A stretch of DNA of 64,000 bases, taken from assembly GCA_963792885.1 (NCBI GenBank), contig CAWBXX010000003.1, positions 434,001-498,000 of the forward strand. Reading direction: 5' to 3'. Shown here one piece after another: positions 1-8,390 of this stretch. Position 1 is the first letter of the stretch, and each line of letters opens with the position of its first letter. Below the pieces are notes generated by a model. That model was not told the origin of the DNA, ran no database searches, and saw only the letters and a list, made by a program, of their open reading frames with translations. The stretch comes from DASWJZ01 sp963792885. GTDB taxonomy: Bacteria > Pseudomonadota > Alphaproteobacteria > Rhizobiales > Afifellaceae. A program made the translations under genes and the position numbers.

Positions 1-150
1 ACCGGCGTAGCCGCGCAATACACGGACGAACGGGCGGACAATTTCGACATCTTCCTCCCCGAGTGGCTGGCGCGGAACAACAAGACGATCTTCGGCGCAC
101 TCTTTGCGCTCGGCGAGCTCTATCTGCTCGGGAGCTGGGCGCTGCGCTGA
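1..150 (+). CDS. C-terminal fragment of a membrane protein
   Basis: The window opens inside a gene; the last 49 codons are readable in frame 1 and end in TGA at 148-150. The fragment has an acidic/polar stretch (YTDERADNFDIF) followed by a hydrophobic C-terminal helix (TIFGALFALGELYLLGSW) and a single Arg at the end. This resembles the last helix of small multi-pass membrane proteins such as the GAP/LysE-like group, but too little is visible to assign a family. It is followed 50 bases later by clpS on the same strand. Confidence 0.5.
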   Translation, partial: TGVAAQYTDERADNFDIFLPEWLARNNKTIFGALFALGELYLLGSWALR

Positions 151-200
151 CCGGATCGGCGGGCTTCAACCTCCGCCCCGATCGGGAGTAAAATGCCGCC

Positions 201-506
201 ATGACCGACACCGTCGTGAAGCCGCGCACCAAGGCGAAGCCGAAGGTCGAGCGGCCGAAGCTGCACAAGGTCATTCTCGTCAATGACGACTACACGCCGC
301 GCGAATTCGTCGTGACGGTGCTGAAGGGCGTGTTCCGAATGAGCGAGGATCAGGCCTACCGGGTAATGATCACTGCGCACCGGCGCGGCACCTGCGTCGT
401 CGCGGTCTATACGAAGGACGTCGCGGAAACGAAGGCGACGGAGGGTACCGACGCCGGCCGGCGCGCCGGCTATCCGCTGATGTTCACGACGGAGCCGGAG
501 GAGTAA
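201..506 (+). CDS. clpS2: ATP-dependent Clp protease adaptor ClpS, second paralogue (ClpS2-like)
   Basis: The 101-residue protein has the ClpS core after a basic N-terminal tail of about 20 residues: VILVNDDYTPREFVV (residues 24-38) with the N-degron pocket Asn-Asp-Asp-Tyr-Thr-Pro, then the helix RVMITAHRRGTCVV and the strand YTKDVAETKA. ClpS binds N-terminal-degron substrates and delivers them to ClpA. The MEFV of classical ClpS is replaced by REFV and the HVHNHGVG segment by TAHRRGTC, the pattern of alphaproteobacterial ClpS2. A second, classical ClpS sits next to clpA at 10912. This copy stands alone, so it probably acts in trans on the same ClpA. Confidence 0.9.
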   Translation: MTDTVVKPRTKAKPKVERPKLHKVILVNDDYTPREFVVTVLKGVFRMSEDQAYRVMITAHRRGTCVVAVYTKDVAETKATEGTDAGRRAGYPLMFTTEPEE

Positions 507-609
507 GGGACTGACGCCTCGGCATTTTCTCCCTCTCCGGCCGCATTGTGGACAAACTTCAAGGCGCACATGGTCCGGGGGATGCGTGCGTTTTTGGCTG
601 GAGAGTATG

Positions 610-906
610 ATGTCGGCCCGCCCGAAGTCCTCGATTGTCTATCTTCCACCCGTCGCGGGTGAGAGGTTCGTCAAGGACGAGACCTTTCTGCGCAGCGTCT
701 CAGACCTGCTGGAGGGGCTTGGCGCCGAATGCGATCTCCGCGGCCACAACATGCTGGCCTCCCTGCTCGCGATCGCCAAGGGCGAGGCCGAAGACGGCCT
801 CCACACCCGCGAGACGGACCGAGAGATAGGCACCGAAAGCGACGAGGATGACGGCGCGGCGATGATGGCCCAGCGGCTTGCTTGCCGCGTCGGCGGAAGC
901 GCCTGA
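610..906 (+). CDS. conserved hypothetical protein, small and helical
   Basis: Small protein of about 98 residues. The ATG at 610 is preferred because GGAG lies six bases upstream (598-603); ATG 607 and GTG 586 are in-frame alternatives. The sequence begins MSARPKSSIVYLPPV. A predicted helical core follows (VSDLLEGLGAECDLRGHNMLASLLAIAKGE written in two helices around RGHNM), then an acidic, low-complexity tail. I know similar short Rhizobiales proteins with a 'RGH-x-x-L-A-A-L' helix pair but no assigned function. It lies 100 bases after clpS2 and converges on the ExoD gene. Confidence 0.5.
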   Translation: MSARPKSSIVYLPPVAGERFVKDETFLRSVSDLLEGLGAECDLRGHNMLASLLAIAKGEAEDGLHTRETDREIGTESDEDDGAAMMAQRLACRVGGSA

Positions 907-936
907 ACGACCTGCCCCAAAGCGCTGGCTTCCCCG

Positions 937-1599
937 TCAGCCCGACAATCCTGTCACCCACTCCACCGTCTTCCTGATCGCTATCCAGACCGCGCCGGAG
1001 ACGAGCGCCGTCGCCGCGAGGCTGACGGCGGTTACCGTCCAGCCGGCGAGCACGGCTGCGCCATCATCGCGAAGGAGCCCGAGCGCGAACGCGGCAACGG
1101 CAAGGCCGGAGAGGAAATTCGCGATCGGGATGGGCAGCGCGATCAGGATGGCGAGCACGACGCAGGCCGCGCCGGTCAGCCGCGTCGCCAAGGGTCCGAG
1201 CATGAAATTGAGGCGCGGGCGAAGCAGGCGCTCGGCAAAACGCAGGTACGGTCGTGTCACGTTCACCATGCGCGAAAAAAGCGGCGCCGCGATCGAGCGG
1301 CGGCGAAGCGTCACCGGCAGCCATATCACGCGCCGTCCAAGCGCGAGCTGCGCCGCGATCAGAACGAGCGGCAGGCCGAAGAGCGTCGACGCGCCCGGCG
1401 GCAGCGGCGCCATGTTAGGCAATGCCAGAAGTAGCATCGCAGCGCCGAAGCTCCGTTCGCCGAAACCGTCGATGAGCTCGCCGATACCGATCCGCTCGCG
1501 CGCGCTTCCCGCGATCCGCCGCAGCAGTGCCGAGAAACGCGTCCGCCTGCTGGTGTCGCCGAACGCCATGCCGGGCGGCATGGCCGGATTCTGCGACAA
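937..1599 (-). CDS. exoD: ExoD family exopolysaccharide synthesis protein
   Basis: About 220 residues. An N-terminal soluble stretch (residues 20-50, containing GIGELIDGFGERSFGAAMLL) is followed by several hydrophobic helices, including LLLALPNMAPLPPGASTLFGLPLVLIAAQL, the ExoD signature region (read in segments), and C-terminal membrane spans. ExoD was named from Sinorhizobium mutants defective in exopolysaccharide and alkaline tolerance; its biochemical role is not settled. The first codon is a TTG at 1599, and the ATG at 1581 is an equally good start. The reading frame on the opposite strand across this gene is a GC-driven shadow. Confidence 0.85.
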   Translation of the reverse strand: MSQNPAMPPGMAFGDTSRRTRFSALLRRIAGSARERIGIGELIDGFGERSFGAAMLLLALPNMAPLPPGASTLFGLPLVLIAAQLALGRRVIWLPVTLRRRSIAAPLFSRMVNVTRPYLRFAERLLRPRLNFMLGPLATRLTGAACVVLAILIALPIPIANFLSGLAVAAFALGLLRDDGAAVLAGWTVTAVSLAATALVSGAVWIAIRKTVEWVTGLSG

Positions 1600-1773
1600 A
1601 CCAACGACACTTGTTCATCCGCCGTTCAGCGCACATTCGCTCTTCTGATCGTGCCACATGTTTGCCCCGCTTTGGGGTCAGCTTGCGCAACGGGGATCGG
1701 GGTGCCTCTTCGCACGCCGATTTGGGCGGGGCTTGGTATTGAATTCTTCCGCGTAAACGGGAGGCGGGCCCTC

Positions 1774-3120
1774 ATGTTAGACGACAAGGCGAGCCACGAG
1801 CCGACGAGCGCGGCGCGGGATCGCACGGCGGACCTCGGAGCGCTCACCGTCGTGCCGCGCGACCTGAGAGGCGTTGAGCATCAGGCGGACCAAAGCGAAG
1901 CGCTGGAGCGCCGCGAACCCACGATGGAGAGCGCGCTCGTCCTCGACGAACAGGATGCCGAACGCGTCGCCTTCGCGATGTGGCGCGACGGCCGCGCCGA
2001 CGATGCGATCGCGTTTCTCGAGCGCGAGATCCTTCTGGAGCGTGACCGTCTTTGGAAGCGGCACGTGTTTTCCAACCGGGAGGATTTCTCCGGCAGGAAG
2101 GAGCCGCGTTTCGGCGATCCCGCGCCGACGGTAATAGTGACGCCGCCCCTCGACGAGGAGAGGCCACAGAGCGGTCGCAAGCGACGGCGCGAGGCGATGC
2201 CGGTTTCCGAGCCGGTCTTCTCCGACTCCTCCGCACCGTTGATCGAGCTTTCCGCCCAGACGGTTGCTGCTTCGAGCGATGAGGCCGAAGAAGCGGAGTT
2301 CGTGTCTCCTCCCATGCGCATGGGTAGCGGACCCGCGATCGTCGCTGCGGTCGGGCTCGTCATCGTCGGCATCGCCGCGGCGGCAAATTTCTGGCACAAC
2401 CACCGCTCCGAAGCGAAGGTCGAGCGCGCTGCGACCGCTGTCACCGTCGAGCCCGCGGCCACGGGGACCGAGGCTCCGCCGCCCGTCATAATCCAGGCGA
2501 CGCCGACTGCTGCGACCGAGGATCCCCCGGCGCAAGATGCCGTGCCACTAGACGCGGCGCCACCCCCGGAGCCGACGACAGATATGCCGCCGGCGGTGGA
2601 GCCGGACGGAGCCGCCACCGACGTGGACACGCCGCCTGAGACGGAGGCTGAGCCCGACCATGCCACCGCGGCGCCCGCCGTTCCGGAAGGTGCCGTCGCG
2701 CTCTATGAACCCGGCCACGCAGACGAAGTGCTCGACGATCCCACCACGCCGCCCGAGGACGTCGGCGACGCCGCGCTCCAGCCTGAGCCGGAGGCGACCG
2801 TGGCACGGCTGCCGCGCGGGCGTCCCGAGCCGCCCGCGGGCATGACCTTTGCGCCGCCGTCACCAGCCAGCATTCAGCCTCCGGTGAGCCACGCTGCGCC
2901 GCGCGGGGCGATTGCCTCGGCGAGCCCTCGGGCCGCCGATCTGCCGAACCCGTTCTACGGCGCCGACGGATCGCCTCAGCGCGAGACGCTGACCCCGGCG
3001 GAATATCAGGCGCTGCTTGAGCGGCGTGCGCTGGCTGAGGAATATGTGGCGAGACGGCACGCGGAACAGCCGGTGCCGATCGGGCGGCCCATACTTCTCC
3101 CGCTCCTCCGACACTACTAA
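1774..3120 (+). CDS. proline/alanine-rich single-pass membrane protein
   Basis: The ATG at 1774 follows GGGAGGCGGG, so I start there; the protein is 448 residues. Residues about 1-180 are charged and include an Arg/Glu-rich helix (FAMWRDGRADDAIAFLEREI). One transmembrane helix follows near residues 185-210 (AIVAAVGLVIVGIAAAANFW). Then come about 200 residues of Pro/Ala/Glu/Thr-rich low complexity, and a short ordered C-terminus with TPAEYQALLERRALAEEYV. The topology suggests a cytoplasmic head and a periplasmic Pro-rich stalk. I recognise no family. It converges on the RND pump gene, whose 3' end overlaps its stop codon. Confidence 0.6.
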   Translation: MLDDKASHEPTSAARDRTADLGALTVVPRDLRGVEHQADQSEALERREPTMESALVLDEQDAERVAFAMWRDGRADDAIAFLEREILLERDRLWKRHVFSNREDFSGRKEPRFGDPAPTVIVTPPLDEERPQSGRKRRREAMPVSEPVFSDSSAPLIELSAQTVAASSDEAEEAEFVSPPMRMGSGPAIVAAVGLVIVGIAAAANFWHNHRSEAKVERAATAVTVEPAATGTEAPPPVIIQATPTAATEDPPAQDAVPLDAAPPPEPTTDMPPAVEPDGAATDVDTPPETEAEPDHATAAPAVPEGAVALYEPGHADEVLDDPTTPPEDVGDAALQPEPEATVARLPRGRPEPPAGMTFAPPSPASIQPPVSHAAPRGAIASASPRAADLPNPFYGADGSPQRETLTPAEYQALLERRALAEEYVARRHAEQPVPIGRPILLPLLRHY

Positions 3121-6100
3121 CTCGGAACGTTTCCCTGTTCGGCCGGTCGGCTGGGCGCTTCCGGCGCCCGCCGACGCCAGGACAGGCGCTCGCCAAGGCG
3201 CCGGCAGACGACAAAGAAGAGCGGCGTGAAGAGAAGCCCGAAGAGGGTCACGCCGATCATTCCGAAAAAGACTGCGGTGCCGAGCGACCGACGCATCTCA
3301 GCCCCGGCGCCTGTCGCGATCACCAGTGGAACCACGCCAAAAATGAATGCAAATGACGTCATCAGGATCGGCCGGAGCCGCGTCCGCGCGGCCGAGACCG
3401 CGGCCTCGCGCCGCTCAACCCCTTCGGCTTCGCCCTGACGCGCGAACTCTACGATCAGGATCGCGTTCTTGGCGGCAAGCCCGATCAGCACCACGAAGCC
3501 GATCTGCGCCAGAATGTTCACGTCCGTGCCTCTGAGCAGCAGGCCCGTCACGGAGGCGAGCAGGCACATCGGAACGATCAGGATCACTGCAAGCGGCAGC
3601 GTCCAGCTCTCGTACTGGGCCGCAAGCAGCAGGAACACGAAGACCACCGAGGCGACGAAGACCAGTAGGCCCGTGTTGCCGGCAAGCCGTTCCTGTAGGG
3701 CCAACTCGGTCCACTCGAATCCGAAACCAAGCGGCAGCGTCTCGGTCGCAACCTTCTCCATCGCCGAGAGGGTCTGGCCAGTCGAGAAGCCGGGTGGCGT
3801 CGAGCCCTGCACTTCGGCGGCCGGGTAGAGATTGTAGCGCACGACGCGGTAGGGCCCGGTCCGGTCCTGGAAGTCCGCGACGGCGCTGAGCGGCACCATG
3901 GCGCCGGAATCGCTGCGCGTCTTGAAGTTTCCGACGGCTCGGCGGTCTTGGCGGAACGGACCGTCAGCCTGCGCCGTCACGCGGAACGTGCGGCCGAGAA
4001 GGTTGAAGTCGTTCACGTAGACCGAGCCGAGATAGATTTCGAGCGCCTCGAAGACCCGGTCGGCCGGCACGCCGAGCATCTCGGCGCGCACGCGATCGAT
4101 GTCCGCGTAGATTTTCGGTGTGCGCGTGTTGAACAGGGAGAAGACGCCCGCGACACCTGGAGTCTGGTTCGCGCGTCCCACGACCTCCTGCGTCGCAGCT
4201 TCGAGCGCTCGCGGGCCGCGTCCGGTTTTGTCTTCCACCATCATCTTGAATCCGCCGCCGGTGCCGATGCCGCGAACGGGCGGCGGCTGGATGGTGATGA
4301 TGAAAGCGTCCTGGATCGCCGACAGTTTCTGATTGAGCTCCGCCTGCAGCCGCGGCGCGGTCAGCCCCTTCCTATCGCGCTCGGCGAAGGGCGAAAAGGC
4401 CGAGAAGATGGCGCCGGCGTTGGAGGCGTTCGTGAAGGTCGCGCCGTCGAATCCGGAGAATGGGACGACGTGCTCGATGCCGTCGACTCCGAGGATGATC
4501 TTCGCCGCCTCCTTCACCACGGCATCCGTGCGCGCGAGCGAAGCGCCGGGGGAAGCTGGATGACCGTGATCAGATAGCCCTGGTCCTGCTCGGGGATGAA
4601 GCCCGTCGGTGCGCGCGCGAACTGAACGCCAGTCAGCAGGACGAGCCCGACATAGACGACCAGCATGACCGCGACGAGCCGCAGGAGCCGCCTGCGTCAG
4701 AGCGCCGTAGCCCAAGGACAGCCGGTTGAAGAGGCTGTTGAACCCATTGAAGAAGGCCGTGAAGGGGCGAAGGAGAAGCGGCGTTTCTGCCTCTGGCGTG
4801 TTCCTCGTGCGGCTTGAGCAGGATGGCGCAGAGCGCCGGGCTCAACGTCAGCGAGACGAAGAGGGAGATCACCGTGGCGGCGGCAATGGTCACCGCGAAC
4901 TGGCGGAAGAATTGGCCCTGTATGCCGCTGATCAGCGCCGCCGGAATGAAGACCGCGCAAAGCACCAGCGCGATGGCGATCAGCGCTCCGCCGACCTCGT
5001 CCATCGTGCGGTGCGCGGCCTCCCTCGGCGAAAGCCCGTTGCGCAGCTCCCGCTCGACGTTCTCCACCACGACGATCGCGTCGTCGACGACGATGCCGAT
5101 CGCGAGCACCAGCCCGAAGAGGGAAAGGTTGTTCAGCGAATAGCCGAGCGCCGCCATCACGATGAACGTGCCGATGAGCGAGATCGGGATCGCCACGATC
5201 GGGATGATCGCCGCGCGCCAGGTCTGCAGGAAGACGATGACGACGATGACGACGAGGAGCACCGCCTCCCAGATCGTCTTCGTCACCTCGTTCACGGATT
5301 CGGCGATGAATTCGGTCGGGTTGTAGACGATGTCGTAGTGCAAGCCCGGGCGGGAAATTCTTCGACAGCTCCTTCATCGTGGCGATGAGCTGGTCCGCAC
5401 GTCGCAAGCGCGTTCGATCCCGGGCGCTGGAAGATCAACATCGGCACTGCGGGCCGCTCGTCGAGATAGCCGTTGGCCGTGTAGTCCTGCGCCGCAAGCT
5501 CCACCCGCGCGATATCCTCGAGCCGCGTCGACGCGGCCGTCCGCATCGGTCTTGACGACGATGTTGCGGAACTGGCGCGGCGTCGGAGAGCCGGCCGAGC
5601 GTCTCGACGTTGAGCTGATAGGCGCCCTGCTGCGGCACCGGCGGCTGGTTCGATGACGCCCGAGGCGACCTGGACGTTCTGCGAGCGGAGCGCCGCCACG
5701 ACTTCGCCGGCGGTCAGGTTGCGCGAAGCGACCTTCTCCGGATCGAGCCAGATGCGCATCGCATAGTCGCGCGCGCCGAAGATGCGCACGTCGCCGACGC
5801 CGTCGAGTCGCGCCAGCACATCGCGCACCTGCAGCGTCGCGTAGTTCGAAATGTAGAGCGGGTCGCGCGAGCCGTCGGACGAGGTGAGATGGATCACCAT
5901 CAGCATGTCGGGCGAGGACTTCCGCACGGTGACGCCGATCCGCCGCACGTCCTCCGGCAGCCGTGATTCCGCCACCGCGACGCGGTTTTGCACCAGCACC
6001 TGCGCAGTATCGAGATCGGTGCCGAGCGCGAAGGTGACCGTGATCTGCAAGCTGGCCGTCGCCGGTCGCCTGCGAGGTCATGTAGAGCATGTTCTCGACG

Positions 6101-6319
6101 CCGTTGATCTCCTGCTCGATCGGCGTCGCGACGGTGTCGGAGACGACCTCCGCCGAGGCGCCGGGATAGGCGGTGCGGATCTCGATCGTCGGCGGCGCGA
6201 TCTCGGGATATTGCGCGACCGGAAGGGTGAAATAGGCGGCCGCGCCGAGGAGGACGATCAGGATCGAGAGGACCGTCGCGAAGATCGGTCGGTCGATGCA
6301 GAAATGCGGAGAAGCGCAT
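3117..6319 (-). pseudogene. RND (HAE1) multidrug efflux pump, interrupted by about ten frameshifts
   Basis: Reading piecewise from the ATG at 6319 gives a full AcrB/MexF-type inner-membrane pump of roughly 1,060 residues. Recognisable segments are RPIFATVLSILIVLLGAAAY, the conserved PGASAEVV and NMLYM, the helix-4 proton-relay region GIVVDDAIVVVENVER (Asp pair), EEHAR, and the C-terminal AAKNAILIVEFA. Extra single bases fall near 6301, 6049, 5648, 5581, 5529, 5399, 5341, 4772 and 4691, with one missing C at 4547-4552. From 4547 to the stop at 3117 the frame is clean. Removing the extra bases restores family-like sequence with no stops. It follows its adaptor gene by about eight bases. Either a recent pseudogene or uncorrected sequence. 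Confidence 0.85.
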
Positions 6320-6327
6320 CGGGCGCC

Positions 6328-7530
6328 TCAGTTCGACGGGCTGATCGCTCGCCGGCGCGATCGTGCCGGGCTCCGGCGTGACCTTGCCGCCGGGCCGGGC
6401 GCGCACCAGACCGTTGATGATGATCTTCTCGTCGCCGCGTCAGCCCCTCGCGAACGATCCGCAAGCCGCCCGGCTGCGACGGTCCGGGCCGGATCGGCGT
6501 CGGAACTGACCGTGCCGTCGTCGGTGACCGTCATGACGATGCGGTTCGACTGGTCGGTGAGGATGGCGCTGTCGGGGACGAGCACCGCCTCGTAGGGATT
6601 GGAGCTCGGGACGCGCAGCCGCCCGAACTGACCCGGCGTGATGAAGAGGTCGGGGTTCGGGAAAGACGGCGCGGGCGCGGATGGTGCCGGAGCCCGGGTC
6701 GATGCGGTTGTCGACGAAGTTCATCGTGCCGGAGTGCGGCCAGCCCTCTCGTCCGGCAGGCGCGCCTGCGATGATCGTCTCGTGGTCGCGCGTGGAGGGC
6801 AGACGCGCCGCGCTCGAACGGCCCGCTGGTAGGCGAGGAAATCGCCCTCGCTCATGTCGAACACGAAGTAGAGCGGGTCGAGCGTCACGATCGTCGTCAG
6901 GAGCGTGGAGTTGGGATCGCCGGCGACGAGGTTGCCGACATCGATGCGACGGTTGGAGACGCGGCCGGAAATCGGCGCCCGAACTTGCGTAAAGTCGAGA
7001 TTGAGCTGCGCCGCCTGAAGCGCCGCCTTGGCCTGCTCGACGGCGGCGCTCCGCGGCTCGCTGCTCCTGCACGCGCTCGTCGATAGGTGGCGACCGGAGA
7101 TCGACGGGCTGCCCGTTGAGCGCCTGCGCGCGGTCGAGCTGCGATCTCGGCAAGTTCGAGACGCGCGTTCGGCGCTGTCGAGGTCGCCCTTCGCCTGATC
7201 GACGGCCGCCTGATACGGCCGCGGGTCGATGACGAAGAGCACGTCGCCCTCCTTCACCATCGCGCCGTCCTGGAACTTGACGGCATCGAGGTAGCCGGAG
7301 ACGCGGGCGCGCACCTCGACCGCCGATGTCGGCTCGAACCGGCCGGTGAACTCGTCCCACTCGGTGATGCGCTGAACGAGCGGCGCTGCCACGGTCACCG
7401 TCGGCGGCGGCGGCGCGCCCTGCGCCTCATCTCCGCCGGATCCGCTGCAGGCGGCGAGCAGGCCGGCGATGGCGAGAAGCGCTAGGAAAGCAACGGGAAG
7501 ACGTTGCCAGGAAAGCCGCGCGGTTTTCAT
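6328..7530 (-). pseudogene. RND efflux periplasmic adaptor (membrane fusion) subunit, interrupted by about fourteen frameshifts
   Basis: The ATG at 7530 opens a lipoprotein-type signal (LLAIAGLLAACSG, lipobox Cys about residue 28). Then come the barrel-sandwich hybrid strand RVSGYLDAVKFQDGAMVKEG, a coiled-coil region, the lipoyl return strand (RAPISGRVSNRRIDVGNLV) and the beta-barrel motif GTMNFVDNRIDPGSGTIR. This is the MexE/AcrA family. Extra bases are deduced near 7161, 7142, 7102, 7095, 7082, 7048, 6816, 6806, 6769, 6747 (two bases), 6658, 6507, 6437 and 6345. Dropping them gives an uninterrupted MexE-like protein ending at TGA 6328. It is the upstream gene of the pump operon. No outer-membrane partner or TetR regulator is adjacent. 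Confidence 0.85.
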
Positions 7531-7689
7531 GACCGTGCTCCAAGCGGGGCCCGAAAAAGAACCGCTATATGGGGTCCGATCTCGACGTTTTGCAATGCAA
7601 CGAGATCATATTTGCGGCGCACCGAGACACGTAGGCGCACGGCCGCGCACGTGGCGCGGCCGCCGCGCTGATATCCGACCGAGATCGGC

Positions 7690-8205
7690 TCAGGCAGCGA
7701 GTGCCGTCGCCGTCATCGGCGGCGCCGGCCGGAACCGGAAGCCCGCGAGCACGCCGAGGATCAGGAGGAAGACGAGCAGCACGCCCTGCGTGATCAGAAA
7801 CGGTGGCTCTGTTTGCGTCGGCGCGAGCGGGCGCAGGAACGAGAATTTCTGGAAGAACTGAATCACGCCGACGACGCAGTTCAGATAGAGCGCGATCCAC
7901 GCCCCGACAATGTAGATGAGCCGCCACCATCCGGCGAGGCCGAAGGCGTAGCGCCCGAGCACAGCGAGCGCGAGCACGACGAGCGAGACGACGCCGAAGA
8001 CGTGCGGCGGCCCGAAGGCCTTCGAGTGGAAGAAGAAGCCGGTGACGCTCGTCAGGATCGTGGCGACGAGAAAGACCGTGGTCCAGCCCTCCAGCCGGTC
8101 GTTGTTCGCCATCCCCCAGAGGGCGACGATGCCGGCGCCGATTCCGAAAAGGCTGATGACGACATGGATGAGCGTGAAGGTCGGGACGGAAAGACCAAGA
8201 ATCAT
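7690..8205 (-). CDS. conserved membrane protein of about five helices
   Basis: The 171-residue protein starts at an ATG preceded by GGGAGG. It is almost entirely hydrophobic, with helices at about residues 8-30, 40-62, 70-90, 95-118 and 140-162. Recognisable features are a His in helix 1 (TLIHVVISLFGIGAG), the loop MANNDRLEGWT, and FHSKAFGPPHVFG between helices 2 and 3. I know similar uncharacterised proteins in Rhizobiales genomes; function is not assigned. It stands alone between the RND operon and the clpA terminator. Confidence 0.7.
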   Translation of the reverse strand: MILGLSVPTFTLIHVVISLFGIGAGIVALWGMANNDRLEGWTTVFLVATILTSVTGFFFHSKAFGPPHVFGVVSLVVLALAVLGRYAFGLAGWWRLIYIVGAWIALYLNCVVGVIQFFQKFSFLRPLAPTQTEPPFLITQGVLLVFLLILGVLAGFRFRPAPPMTATALAA

Positions 8206-8341
8206 GGCGGGCCTCCCAGACGTTATCGTCCCGCCTACACCCCAGCCGGCGGAAAAGCCACTCGTTGGTAGAGCCGCCGCGCATGGCCGCCATGCCCGAG
8301 CGGGCGGCTTGATCGATCGGAACGAAGGACCGCAAAGACGA

Positions 8342-8366
8342 AAGCGCCGGCAAGACGCCGGCGCTT
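8342..8366 (-). terminator. hairpin terminator downstream of clpA
   Basis: Perfect 10-bp inverted repeat AAGCGCCGGC / GCCGGCGCTT (8342-8351 and 8357-8366) with a 5-base loop, 25 bases past the clpA stop codon. On the minus strand it is followed by TCGTCTTTG, a weak U-tract, so it could end transcripts from clpS-clpA. Confidence 0.6.
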
Positions 8367-8390
8367 CAGATCAATCCCGAAAGGCCGATA

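Noticed and set aside
878..1648. Plus-strand frame of about 256 codons opposite the ExoD gene
   Set aside because: Arg/Ser/Ala-rich shadow with no ribosome site. ExoD on the minus strand explains the sequence.
4547..7161. Programmed +1 translational frameshifting in the RND genes
   Set aside because: Two dozen sites with no shared slippery motif or stop context would be needed; no bacterium is known to read a gene this way.
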